DNA from: Dactylosporangium sp. AC04546 | GTDB lineage: Bacteria; Actinomycetota; Actinomycetes; Mycobacteriales; Micromonosporaceae | DNA length: 64,000 bases | Assembly: GCF_022095675.1 (NCBI RefSeq) | Contig: NZ_JAHYSG010000036.1 | Span: forward strand, 1 to 64,000 | Reading direction: 5' to 3' | Part shown: one piece after another, positions 8,313 to 16,654 of the stretch | Layout of the letters: each line of letters starts with the position of its first letter | Numbering within the stretch: position 1 is the first letter of the stretch | Notes under the pieces: model-generated | The model's database searches: none | Told to the model about the DNA's origin: nothing | Seen by the model: the letters and a program-made list of their open reading frames with translations, nothing else | Program-made: the position numbers and the translations under genes

Positions 8313-9300
8313 CGCCTCGCCGGATCACGATCTGGCCGGACTCCTCCAGGGTGCGGATCGCCTGGACGATCTTGGCCTGCGACTCCTCGACCGTGCGCAG
8401 CCGCACCGGGCCGAGCATCTCGATCTCGTCGGCGAGGTTCTCGGCCGCGCGTTCGGAGAGGTTCTTCATGACCTTCTGGCGCACCTCCTCGCGCACGCCC
8501 TTGAGCGCGGTCGCGAGGTCGTTGGTCTCGACCTGGCGCAGCACCAGCTGGATGGAGCGGTCGTCGAGGGACACGATGTCCTCGAACATGAACATCTTCG
8601 ACCGGATCTCCTCGGCGAGCTCCGGGTTGCGGCCCGCGAGACCCTCCAGGATCAGCCGCTCGGTGGCCCGGTCGGTGCGGTTGATGATCTCGACCAGCGG
8701 CTCCAGGCCGCCGACGTTGGACAGGTCGCTCGGCTGCAGGACCGAGGACATCTTGCGCTCCAGCGTCGACTCGACCTGCCGGATGATGTCGGGCGAGGTA
8801 CGGTCCATCACCGCGATCCGGTGGGCCACGTCGGCCTGGAGCTCCGGGGCCAGGCCGGAGAGGATCTGCGAGGCCTGGGTCGCCGTCATGTGCGCGAGCA
8901 CCAGCGCGATCGTCTGCGGGTGCTCGTCCTGCAGGAACGACAGCAGCTGCCGCGGGTCGGCCTGGGACAGGAACCCGAACGGCACGTCCATGAAGACGGT
9001 GTTCAGCCGGCCGACGATCTCGCCGGCCCGCTCCCGCCCGAGCGAGGCCTCCAGCAGGTCCCGCGCGAAGTCCATGCCGCCCTGGCCGACGTAGCGGTGC
9101 CCGGTCGCCATGTCGTGGAACTCCTCGAGCACCACGTCGGCGATGTCCGACTCGATCTGGCCGAGCCGCACGATCTCCGCGGTGAGCTCCTCGACCTCGG
9201 CCTCGCGCAGGTGCGCCATGATCTTCGCGGCGTCGTCCTTGCCCATCTGGACGAGCAGGATGGCGGCCTTGCGCAGACCCGTCATCTCGCCCGTAGTCAT
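8290..9300 (-). CDS. fliG: Flagellar motor switch protein FliG
   Basis: At 336 residues this is a full-length FliG, the rotor protein that binds the FliF ring and meets MotA. The N-terminal segment LRKAAILLVQMGKDDAAKIM, the central EHPQTIALVLAHM motif, and the C-terminal torque domain with FMFEDIVSLDDRSIQLVLRQV and LSERAAENLADEIE are all present. The charged residues of the torque helix are retained. It starts 7 bases after the fliF stop, with the 3-prime end inside fliH. Confidence 0.97.
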   Translation of the reverse strand: MTTGEMTGLRKAAILLVQMGKDDAAKIMAHLREAEVEELTAEIVRLGQIESDIADVVLEEFHDMATGHRYVGQGGMDFARDLLEASLGRERAGEIVGRLNTVFMDVPFGFLSQADPRQLLSFLQDEHPQTIALVLAHMTATQASQILSGLAPELQADVAHRIAVMDRTSPDIIRQVESTLERKMSSVLQPSDLSNVGGLEPLVEIINRTDRATERLILEGLAGRNPELAEEIRSKMFMFEDIVSLDDRSIQLVLRQVETNDLATALKGVREEVRQKVMKNLSERAAENLADEIEMLGPVRLRTVEESQAKIVQAIRTLEESGQIVIRRGDDDEFVG

Positions 9301-9307
9301 CGATCAC

Positions 9308-10930
9308 TCATCCTCGGCGGTCCGCGAGCCAGCCGCGCAGCAGCTGCGCCACCTCGTCGGGCTGCTTCTCGACCATCGTCGTGAGGTCCCGGAACTTGCC
9401 GTCGCGGTCGAACTCGTCGCCCGGCGCGCCGCCGCCCTCCAGCGCCGGGGCGCCGCCGCTGCCCCCGCCGCCCTCCAGGGCCAGCTTCGCGCGGGCCGCC
9501 TCGATGGCCGCCTGCATCTCCTCCAGCGCCGCGTTCTGCTCCTCGGTGAGCTTCTGCTGTTCGCGCTTGCGGCGCTTGCGCTGGGCGAGCGCCGCGACGA
9601 TCAGCAGGATCAGCAGCGCGAGGACGATCGAGCCCATCTGGATGTACTGCTGCCGTACCTGCGCCTGCTGGCCCTTGGCGGCATCGGCCGCCGCGCTCGC
9701 CTCGGCCTCGGCCCCGGAGGTGTCGAACGCCATCGAGCTGACCGCGATCTGGTCGCCGCGGGTCGCGTCGAGCCCGACCGCCGAGGACACCAGCTGCTGC
9801 AGTTGCGCCTCGTCGATCCTGGCCTTCGAGCTGTCGACGATGACCGCCACGGCGAGCTTCTTCACCGCGCCGGGAGCGGTCTTTCGGGTCTCGGTGACCA
9901 TGCCGACCGCGTTGTTGCGGGTCTCGGTCGTCTGCTGGTACTGCCCGTCGCCGCCGGCGCCGGTGCCATTGGGTACCTGGATGTTGTCCGGGCCGAGGAC
10001 GCCCCCGACCGGGGTGCCGTTGCCGCCGGTGTACTGCTCCGACTGCTTCGACTCCGACAGCGGCGGCACGGCCGGGTCCGCGACGTAGCGCTGCGTCTTC
10101 GTCTCGGTGTTGTCGAAGTCGAGGTCGGCGGTGACGTTCACGACCGAGTGACCCGGCCCCACGACGGTGTCGAGCATCGTCTGCAGCGCCTTGTTGAGCC
10201 GCTGCTCGTAGGCGCCGGTCCGCTCGCCCGTGCTGTCCGGGCCCGACCCGCCGCCCTCGCCGTCGTCGCCGGTGGAGAGCACCTTGCCGTTGGCGCCGAC
10301 GACGGTCACCGCGCCGGGCTCCATGCCCTCCACGCTGGAGGAGACCAGGTGCACGATCGACGTGACCTTGTCGCCGGAGAGCGGTTTGTTGCCGGTGTTC
10401 ACCAGCACCGACGCGGTCGGGGGCCGCTGGTCGTCGGTGAAGACGTCCTTCTGCGGGATCGCCAGATGTACCGTCGCGGAACCGACCCCGTCGATCGACT
10501 GGATCGTCTTGCCCAGCTCGCCTTCCAGCGCCCGCCGGTAGGTCACCTGCTGCATGAACTCGCTGGTCATGATGCCCTGCTTGTCGAGCAGGGCGTAGCC
10601 GGCCTCGCCCTGCGCGGGCAGGCCGGCGCCGCTCATCGAGATCCGCAGCGCGTACACCTGGTCGTTGGGCACCATGATCGTGCTGCCGCCGTCGGTGAGC
10701 GAGTAGGTCACGCCCTCGGCGTTGAGCCGGTCGACGATCGCGCTCGCGTCGGCGGACTGGAGGTTGGAGAACAGCGGCGCCATCGTCGGCCGGCCGGCCC
10801 ACGTCGCGAAGAAGTACCCGCCGATGGCCAGCGCCACGACGGCGAAGATGGTGACCGCCTTCTGTCCGGGGGTGAACGACTTCCAGCCGTCGAGGCCCCT
10901 GCGGCCGAGCGCGGTGAGCCGCTCACGCAT
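9308..10930 (-). CDS. fliF: Flagellar MS-ring protein FliF
   Basis: The 540-residue protein builds the membrane MS-ring. Transmembrane segments lie at about 24-43 and 430-450, framing two ring-building motif domains (YSLTDGGSTIMVPNDQVYALRISMSG; GVGSATVHLAIPQKDVF) and a YscJ/FliF region. The cytoplasmic tail ends in FRDLTTMVEKQPDEVAQLLRGWL, the FliG-binding segment. The ATG at 10930 shares one base with the fliE stop (TGATG), typical of coupled translation. Confidence 0.97.
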   Translation of the reverse strand: MRERLTALGRRGLDGWKSFTPGQKAVTIFAVVALAIGGYFFATWAGRPTMAPLFSNLQSADASAIVDRLNAEGVTYSLTDGGSTIMVPNDQVYALRISMSGAGLPAQGEAGYALLDKQGIMTSEFMQQVTYRRALEGELGKTIQSIDGVGSATVHLAIPQKDVFTDDQRPPTASVLVNTGNKPLSGDKVTSIVHLVSSSVEGMEPGAVTVVGANGKVLSTGDDGEGGGSGPDSTGERTGAYEQRLNKALQTMLDTVVGPGHSVVNVTADLDFDNTETKTQRYVADPAVPPLSESKQSEQYTGGNGTPVGGVLGPDNIQVPNGTGAGGDGQYQQTTETRNNAVGMVTETRKTAPGAVKKLAVAVIVDSSKARIDEAQLQQLVSSAVGLDATRGDQIAVSSMAFDTSGAEAEASAAADAAKGQQAQVRQQYIQMGSIVLALLILLIVAALAQRKRRKREQQKLTEEQNAALEEMQAAIEAARAKLALEGGGGSGGAPALEGGGAPGDEFDRDGKFRDLTTMVEKQPDEVAQLLRGWLADRRG

Positions 10931-11241
10931 CAGGCCTGCATCCTCATGATCTCGTTGAAGGCCTCAAGGCCGCGGTTGCGGACCGAGACGGCCAGGCTGG
11001 TCGCGAGGTTGGCCTGGGTCGCGGCGATCATGTAGTCGTGCACGTCGGTCAGCCGGCCGGTCGCGGCCTCGACGGCGAGGTGGTCGGCGGTCTCCTGGAC
11101 CGACTGGAGGCGCTGGAGCCCCTGGGCGACCATGGCGCCGAAGTCGGCGCCGCCGCCGGTCCGCACCGGCGGCTCGTCCGCCGTCCCGAGCGGCGACGTG
11201 GCCTGGACGGCGCCGATGGGCGCGATCGCGTCGATGGACAC
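10930..11241 (-). CDS. fliE: Flagellar hook-basal body protein FliE
   Basis: FliE joins the MS-ring to the rod. The 103-residue product carries the diagnostic C-terminal pattern DVHDYMIAATQANLATSLAVSVRNRGLEAFNEIMRMQ. The start is a GTG at 11241, 5 bases after the flgC stop, with GGGAAGGG inside the end of flgC as ribosome-binding site; no ATG is available in the right place. It ends on the fliF start codon. Confidence 0.93.
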   Translation of the reverse strand: MSIDAIAPIGAVQATSPLGTADEPPVRTGGGADFGAMVAQGLQRLQSVQETADHLAVEAATGRLTDVHDYMIAATQANLATSLAVSVRNRGLEAFNEIMRMQA

Positions 11242-11246
11242 GGGGA

Positions 11247-11651
11247 TCAGCCCTTCCCGATCTGGATCGCCGCCTGGTACGCGTCCTTGGCCCGGTCCAC
11301 GACCGTCAGGTTGGCCTGGTAGGCGCGCTGGGCCATGATCATCTGTGTCATCTGCGAGCCGAGATCCACGTCGGGGTACCTCACGTAGCCCTCCCGGTCG
11401 GCGAGCGGGTTGTCCGGCTCGTGCACCAGCCGCCCCTTGGCGTTGCCGAGCGCGACGCCGGCCACGACCGCGCCGCCCTCGCCGGTGCCGTAGTCCACCG
11501 CCCGCGCCTGCACGTAGCGGGCCCGGAACACCTCGCCGCTCGTCGGCGCCACGTTGTTGATGTTCGCGACGTTGTCGGCGACGGCGTCCAGCCACTTGCG
11601 GTAGACGGTCACGCCGGTGCCGGCGATGCCGATCGCGCTGAAAATGGTCAT
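11247..11651 (-). CDS. flgC: Flagellar basal-body rod protein FlgC
   Basis: The 134-residue protein has the rod-protein N-terminus AIGIAGTGVTVYRKWLDAVADNVANINN and the FlgC C-terminal sequence GYVRYPDVDLGSQMTQMIMAQRAYQANLTVVDRAKDAY (given as landmarks, contiguous in the protein). These ends pair into the coiled coil of the proximal rod. Length is normal for FlgC. It follows flgB by only 2 bases. Confidence 0.95.
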   Translation of the reverse strand: MTIFSAIGIAGTGVTVYRKWLDAVADNVANINNVAPTSGEVFRARYVQARAVDYGTGEGGAVVAGVALGNAKGRLVHEPDNPLADREGYVRYPDVDLGSQMTQMIMAQRAYQANLTVVDRAKDAYQAAIQIGKG

Positions 11652-11653
11652 GC

Positions 11654-11995
11654 TCAGCCCCTGATCACACTGCGCAGCAGCCCGAACTTGTCATCCGTCG
11701 CGCGGAGCATCGTCTGGTACCGCAGCCCGGTGTCCACGTTCGAGAGCACCTCGTGGTCGAGGTTCACGTTGTTGCCGTCCTCGCGGGTAGGCTCCAGCGA
11801 GCGGGCGACCGAGATCGGCGCCGCCCCCGGCTGCCCGGCCTCCACGGCCGTGCGGAGCGCGTCCTCGAACGACACCCGTCCCGCGAGGAACCCCGGCGTC
11901 TCGATGTTGGCGATGTTGTCGGCGATCACCCGCTGCCGCTTGGCGAGGCCGTCGAGAGCGACGTTGAGGGTGACTGAGGTGGCGTCTTCGAACAC
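11654..11995 (-). CDS. flgB: Flagellar basal-body rod protein FlgB
   Basis: FlgB is the most proximal rod subunit. The 113-residue product has the family motif LAKRQRVIADNIANIETPGF and a C-terminal DTGLRYQTMLRATDDKFGLLRSVIRG. GTG at 11995 is preferred: GAGG lies 5 bases upstream and longer in-frame starts would add unrelated residues. It is the first gene of the thirteen-gene hook-basal body operon. A GCCGATGA promoter box ends only 7 bases before the start codon, so the mRNA may have almost no leader. Confidence 0.93.
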   Translation of the reverse strand: MFEDATSVTLNVALDGLAKRQRVIADNIANIETPGFLAGRVSFEDALRTAVEAGQPGAAPISVARSLEPTREDGNNVNLDHEVLSNVDTGLRYQTMLRATDDKFGLLRSVIRG

Positions 11996-12002
11996 GTCCG
12001 CC

Positions 12003-12029
12003 TCATCGGCCCGGCGGGGGGCATGTTGA
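12003..12029 (-). promoter_or_regulatory. Predicted FliA/WhiG-type promoter of the flgB operon
   Basis: Read leftward, TCAA (12029-12026), 15 bases, then GCCGATGA (12010-12003). The -10 differs by one base from the GCCGATAA consensus known for FliA and WhiG sigma factors. The identical form precedes the glycosyltransferase operon and the first flagellin gene. The box overlaps or directly precedes the ribosome-binding site of flgB. Confidence 0.65.
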
Positions 12030-12036
12030 GGCACTT

Positions 12037-12086
12037 CGGTTCGCCGCTCGGTTGCCACTGGGTTGCAGCTCGGTTGGCGCTCGGCG
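12037..12086. repeat. Phased CGGTT array upstream of the flgB promoter
   Basis: On the plus strand CGGTT/GGGTT occurs at 12037, 12049, 12060 and 12071, with a degraded copy (CGGCG) at 12082. The last three good copies sit in near-identical 11-base units (for example CCGCTCGGTTG). The 11-12 base spacing is one DNA turn, so all copies face the same side of the helix. The array begins 8 bases upstream of the -35 element, the position of an activator site. The binding protein is unknown. Confidence 0.5.
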
Positions 12087-12194
12087 TGTCGCGTCCGCGT
12101 CACGACCCTGAGGCGGCCCGGGGTCGGCTTCTCCGGGTGCGGGCGGGGTGCAGCCCGGATGTTCGCGGCGCCCCGGATCCATAGCGTCATTGCC

Positions 12195-14399
12195 GTGAAC
12201 AAGAGACCGCTTACTGTTCGGGTCGCACGGTGGAGTGCCGAGCACCCTTGGCGCGCAATCGCACTCTGGGTCGTGTTCGTCGCCGTCTGCTTCGTCGGCG
12301 GGAACATGGCGGGGACCGTGGAGGCCACCAACTCCGACGAGGCCATCGGCGAGTCCGGCCGGGCCGACGTCATCGTCTCCGACGGCAAGTTCGACAACCC
12401 GGCGACGGAGAGCGTGCTGATCACCGCTCGCGCCGGCGCACTGGACCAGGCCGCGGCCTCCGCGGCGGCGGCCGACGTCACCACGGCGATGAAGGCGCTG
12501 CCCGAGGTCGCCGACGTGAGCCCGCCGCTGCCGTCCCACGACAACACCGCCCTGCTGGTGCGGGTCACCATGAAGGGTGACCCGGACACCGCGCAGGAGC
12601 GCATCGGCCCGCTGCACGCCGCGACCGACGCGGTGCAGAGCCGCCACCCCGAGCTGCGGGTCGAGGAGACCGGCGGCCCGTCCATCAGCCAGGCCATGGA
12701 CGACACGCTCGGCAAGGACTTCCAGCGCGCCGAGTTCCTCAGCCTGCCGGTGACCTTCGCGATCCTCATCGTGGCGTTCGGCGCGCTCATCGCCGCCAGC
12801 GTGCCGGTGCTGCTCGCGCTGTTCTCGGTCGCGGCCGCGCTGGGCCTCTCGACGCTCGCCTCGCACCTGGTGCCGTCGACCGACACCACCGCCAGCGTCA
12901 TCCTGCTCATCGGCATGGCCGTCGGCGTCGACTACTCGCTGTTCTACCTCCGCCGCGAGCGGGAGGAGCGGGCCAGGGGCCGGGCACACCTCGACGCGGT
13001 CGAGATGGCCGCGGAGACCTCCGGACACGCCGTCGTCGTCTCCGGCGTCGCCGTGACGATCGCCATGGCCGGGCTGTTCCTCGCCGGTGACGTGGTCTTC
13101 TCCTCGCTGGCCGTCGGCTCGATCCTGGTCGTCCTGGTCGCCGTGCTCGGCTCGCTGACCGTGCTCCCGGCGCTGCTGGCCAAGCTGGGCCGCTGGATCG
13201 ACCGGCCGCGCGTGCCGCTGCTGTGGCGCCTCACCCGGCCGCGGGCCGCGGGTGCCCCGTCACGGGTGTGGTCGTTCATCCTGCGCCCGGCGATCCGCCG
13301 GCCGGCCGTGACCCTGGCCGTCTCGGTGCTGGCGCTGCTTGCCCTGGCCGCCCCCGCGATCAGCATGCGGCTGTCGTTCCCCGGCATGGAGGACCTGCCG
13401 CGCACGACCCCGGCCATGCAGGCGTACGACCGGCTGGTCAAGGCCTACCCGAGCAACGGCACCGTGCACACCGTCGCGGTCCGGGTGCCCGACGGCCAGC
13501 GCGCCGCGGTCGAGCAGCAGCTCACCCTGCTGGCCACCAAGGCGGCGGCCGACCCGCTGTTCGCGCCGCTCGACGAGGCGCCGGACATCACGTTCAGCGC
13601 CGACGGCAAGGTCGCCGTGCTCGACGTCGCCACCCCGTTCGCCGGCCGCTCGGACCAGGCGAAGGAGTCGCTGACCCGGCTGCGCACCCAGCTGGTGCCG
13701 CAGACGATCGGCCAGGTGCCGGGCACCTCGGTCGCGGTGGGCGGCTTCGTCGGTGCCGACGTCGACTACGCCGACCACGTGAAGCACAAGCTGCCGATCG
13801 TCATGGGCTTCGTCCTGATCCTCACCTTCCTGGTGATGGCGTTCACCTTCCGCTCGGTGGTCGTCGCCCTGACCTCCATCGCGCTGAACATGCTGTCGGT
13901 CGCGGCCTCCTACGGCCTGGTGGTGCTGATCTTCCAGGGCACGTGGGCCGAGGGCATCCTGGGCTTCACCTCGATGGACGCCGTGGTCTCCTGGCTGCCG
14001 CTGTTCCTCTTCGTGGTGCTGTTCGGCCTGTCGATGGACTACCACGTGTTCGTCGTCAGCCGCATCCGCGAGGCGGTCGCCCAGGGCATGCCGACCCGCG
14101 AGGCGGTGGCCTACGGCATCACCGGCTCGGCGGGCGTGGTGACCAGCGCGGCGATCGTGATGGTGGCGGTGTTCTCCATCTTCGCGACGCTGAGCACGAT
14201 CGACATGAAGCAGCTGGGCGTGGGCCTGGCCGCCGCGATCCTGCTGGACGCGACGATCATCCGCGCGGTGGTCCTGCCGTCCCTGATGACCCTGCTGGGC
14301 AACGCCAACTGGTGGGCGCCGCGCTTCATGCGCCCCCGCCGCCCGGCCGCGCACCGCGCCGAGGTCATCGAGGGCGAACTGATCTCCGCCGGCCGCTAG
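12195..14399 (+). CDS. MMPL/RND-family membrane transporter
   Basis: The 734-residue protein is an actinobacterial MMPL transporter with two repeated halves: a transmembrane helix near residue 20, a large outer domain, then five helices, repeated once. The polar membrane helix motifs GMAVGVDYSLFYLRREREE and FGLSMDYHVFVVSRIREA carry the Asp-Tyr pair used for proton relay. Probable substrates are lipids or drugs; the sequence does not say which. GTG at 12195 is chosen because VNKRPLTVRVARWSAEHP is the usual beginning; no clear ribosome-binding site is seen, and an ATG at 12159 is possible. It is divergent from flgB and has no evident link to motility. Confidence 0.9.
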   Translation: MNKRPLTVRVARWSAEHPWRAIALWVVFVAVCFVGGNMAGTVEATNSDEAIGESGRADVIVSDGKFDNPATESVLITARAGALDQAAASAAAADVTTAMKALPEVADVSPPLPSHDNTALLVRVTMKGDPDTAQERIGPLHAATDAVQSRHPELRVEETGGPSISQAMDDTLGKDFQRAEFLSLPVTFAILIVAFGALIAASVPVLLALFSVAAALGLSTLASHLVPSTDTTASVILLIGMAVGVDYSLFYLRREREERARGRAHLDAVEMAAETSGHAVVVSGVAVTIAMAGLFLAGDVVFSSLAVGSILVVLVAVLGSLTVLPALLAKLGRWIDRPRVPLLWRLTRPRAAGAPSRVWSFILRPAIRRPAVTLAVSVLALLALAAPAISMRLSFPGMEDLPRTTPAMQAYDRLVKAYPSNGTVHTVAVRVPDGQRAAVEQQLTLLATKAAADPLFAPLDEAPDITFSADGKVAVLDVATPFAGRSDQAKESLTRLRTQLVPQTIGQVPGTSVAVGGFVGADVDYADHVKHKLPIVMGFVLILTFLVMAFTFRSVVVALTSIALNMLSVAASYGLVVLIFQGTWAEGILGFTSMDAVVSWLPLFLFVVLFGLSMDYHVFVVSRIREAVAQGMPTREAVAYGITGSAGVVTSAAIVMVAVFSIFATLSTIDMKQLGVGLAAAILLDATIIRAVVLPSLMTLLGNANWWAPRFMRPRRPAAHRAEVIEGELISAGR

Positions 14400-14415
14400 C
14401 CGCGACCAGCCAACG

Positions 14416-14444
14416 CGCCGCCCGGGCCGCGAGCCCGGGCGGCG
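14416..14444. terminator. Hairpin between convergent MMPL and DUF3303 genes
   Basis: Perfect 12-bp stem (14416-14427 with 14433-14444) around a 5-base loop, G/C only, between two convergent stop codons. No U-run follows, as is common in actinobacteria. Confidence 0.7.
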
Positions 14445-14451
14445 CCCTGCG

Positions 14452-14709
14452 TCAGGGGACCACCGACGAGGCCTGGGCCGAGGTGAGGACCGGGACGACC
14501 TCGAAGTCCACGAGATCCGACCAGGAGGCTATCCAGGTCGACAGCAGGGTCAGGTCGTCGCACTCCATCAGCTGGAAGCAGCGCCCCAGGTTGGCCTCCA
14601 CCCAGCTGTCGACGTAACGCAGGCCCTCCGGGAGGAGGCGGCCCGACGCGCGGGCCCGGGCGTAGACCGGACGGGGGTCGGCGAAGCGTTCGATCACCAT
14701 GAACAGCAT
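14452..14709 (-). CDS. DUF3303-family small protein
   Basis: The 85-residue protein matches the DUF3303 pattern: MLFMVIERF at the start, GRLLPEGLRYVDSWVE in the middle, then RCFQLMECDDLTLLSTWIASWSDLVDFEVVPV. This looks like a compact ferredoxin-like (dimeric alpha-beta barrel type) fold. No biochemical role is known to me. It is a single gene, convergent with the MMPL transporter and divergent from the glycosyltransferase operon. ATG at 14709 is used; an in-frame ATG three codons on is possible. Confidence 0.75.
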   Translation of the reverse strand: MLFMVIERFADPRPVYARARASGRLLPEGLRYVDSWVEANLGRCFQLMECDDLTLLSTWIASWSDLVDFEVVPVLTSAQASSVVP

Positions 14710-14733
14710 GGCCGGACCTTAACGACGGTTTCC

Positions 14734-14760
14734 TCAAGGATGCGGGACGGGTGCCGATGA
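14734..14760 (+). promoter_or_regulatory. Predicted FliA/WhiG-type promoter of the glycosyltransferase operon
   Basis: TCAA (14734-14737), 15 bases, then GCCGATGA (14753-14760), an exact match to the flgB and first flagellin promoters. The -10 ends 7 bases before the GTG start, as at flgB. This ties the sugar-modifying genes to the flagellar regulon. Confidence 0.65.
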
Positions 14761-14767
14761 GGGATGC

Positions 14768-16654
14768 GTGCGCACTCACTCGCGGCGGCCGTGTGTGGCC
14801 GTCATGCTGCCGTCCCGTGACGCCATCGCGTACCGCCGATGCGCCGAGCTCGCCCGGCGGGTCGCCGCGTGCGGGTGGGACGTGCTCACCGTCGAGCCCC
14901 TGATCGCCGAGCGGCCGGCACTGCGGGAGACCGGGCTGGAGCAGGGCGTGCGGCAGTTCGCGCTCGACGTCGCCGGCACCCGGCCCTTCCTGGGCGACTC
15001 GCCGTCGGAGGCGCTGCTGGCCGAGCTGCTCGTCGAGTGGCCGGTCGACGCCGTCCACGTGCACCTGGCGGGGGAGCTGGCCGACGCGGCGCTGCTGGAG
15101 AAGGTGTGGCTGCTCGGCATCCCCCTGGTGGCGAGCGTCCACGCCGGCTGGCAGCCCCCGCGGGGCGAGGCGGCGCAGGCGTTCCTGGCCGACCAGTTCA
15201 CCCGGTGCGACCTGGTGTGCGTGGCCGACCACCGGGGCCTGCAGGCCGACTGGCTGGACCCGGGCAGCCCGGTGCTCGACCACTCCGGCCCGCGCTCCGG
15301 CAAGGGCTGGGCCGACGTGTACCGCGAGCTCGCCGGCGACCTCGACCCGCCGAGGACCGACCTGACGATGAGCGTCATCGTCACCACGTACCAGCGCCCG
15401 GGCCCGCTGCACGAGTGCCTCGCCGCGCTCTGCCGGCAGACCCTGCCGGGCGAGCGGTTCCACGTCGTGGTCGTCGACGACGGCTCGGCGCAGACGGCCG
15501 AGCCGATCGTCATGCCGTTCCTCGACCGGCTCGACCTCACGTTCATCCGGCTCGACCGGAACGTCGGCCTCGGCGAGGCGCGCAACATCGGCATCGAGGC
15601 GAGCCGCGGCGACATCCTGTTCTTCCTCGACGACGACGACGAGCCGGCGCCGCGCTGCCTCGCCGAGCACCTGCGCACCTACGCCGAGCACGGCACGGAG
15701 GTCGACGCGGTGCTCGGCTGGACCGGCCCGACGGCCGACCGGGTCACCAGCGTCGAGGCCTGGCTGGCCTTCCGCGGGCAGGTCTACATGAGCCACGAGG
15801 GCCTGCGCCACCTGAGCGTCGGCGACTGGTACCAGTTCTGGGGCGGCCGCTCGACGATCCGCCGCGAGGTGCTCGGCGACGCCCGCTTCGAGGTGTCCTT
15901 CGCCGAGGACGCCGACCTCGCGTACCGGCTCGCCACCAAGCCGCACGGCCTGCGCGTGGTGCACAACCGGCACGCGGTGCAGCGGGTGCGGATCGGGCTC
16001 GACGCGCTGTCGCTGATGCGGCGGGCCGGGCGGGTCGGGCAGGCCCGCGCCCACCTCGCCGAGCGGCATCCGGCGCTGCGCACGCATCCGGCGTTCCGCG
16101 GCAGCACCTACGAGGCGACGGCCCGCAAGCTCGGCCGGCGGGCGGACGCCCGGCTGCGTTCGCTCACCGCCGACTGGCCGGACGTGCTCGAAGAGCTCCG
16201 CGGGCGGCCGGACCCGCACGGCAAGGGGACGCTGCTCGATCGCCTGCACTCGGATCTGGTGACGGCGAGCTCGATCGAGGCGAGCCTCGGCTGGCTGCTG
16301 GTCGCCCGCCGGGCCGCCGCCCGCGCCGAGGGCCGGCCGCTGCGCGTCGGCATCAGCTCGCTGTCGCCACTGCTGGGCGAGGTGGCGCAGGAGCTCGCCA
16401 ACGCGCCGCAGGACGCGGCGGTCCTGGTGGTGGGCGTGCCGCCCGGCCGGACCTTCACCGGCAGTGGCGCCGTGGAGGTGCTCGCCTGCGACGACGCCGA
16501 CGACCTGTGGCGGGCCTGCGACGTGGTCGCCTCGTTCACCCCGCTCGACGGCCACGACCCGGCCCGGCACGCGCTGCCGCTGCCGCGCGGCACGATCGTC
16601 GACTCGCTGCGCCGCCTGCTGCACACCCGCGACCTCGTGGGGAGCTTTCGATGA
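14768..16654 (+). CDS. Family 2 glycosyltransferase, multidomain
   Basis: The 628-residue cytoplasmic protein has three parts: an N-terminal GT-B-like Rossmann region (1-190), a GT2 domain (about 201-410) with MSVIVTTYQRPGPL, VVVVDDGS and a metal-binding FFLDDDDE (286-292), and a C-terminal region of unknown fold. GTG at 14768 follows GAGGG at 5 bases. It is the first gene of a two-gene unit (ATGA overlap with the next gene) under a flagellar-type promoter. The likely role is adding sugar to flagellin; this is inferred from context, not from the enzyme. Confidence 0.8.
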   Translation: MRTHSRRPCVAVMLPSRDAIAYRRCAELARRVAACGWDVLTVEPLIAERPALRETGLEQGVRQFALDVAGTRPFLGDSPSEALLAELLVEWPVDAVHVHLAGELADAALLEKVWLLGIPLVASVHAGWQPPRGEAAQAFLADQFTRCDLVCVADHRGLQADWLDPGSPVLDHSGPRSGKGWADVYRELAGDLDPPRTDLTMSVIVTTYQRPGPLHECLAALCRQTLPGERFHVVVVDDGSAQTAEPIVMPFLDRLDLTFIRLDRNVGLGEARNIGIEASRGDILFFLDDDDEPAPRCLAEHLRTYAEHGTEVDAVLGWTGPTADRVTSVEAWLAFRGQVYMSHEGLRHLSVGDWYQFWGGRSTIRREVLGDARFEVSFAEDADLAYRLATKPHGLRVVHNRHAVQRVRIGLDALSLMRRAGRVGQARAHLAERHPALRTHPAFRGSTYEATARKLGRRADARLRSLTADWPDVLEELRGRPDPHGKGTLLDRLHSDLVTASSIEASLGWLLVARRAAARAEGRPLRVGISSLSPLLGEVAQELANAPQDAAVLVVGVPPGRTFTGSGAVEVLACDDADDLWRACDVVASFTPLDGHDPARHALPLPRGTIVDSLRRLLHTRDLVGSFR

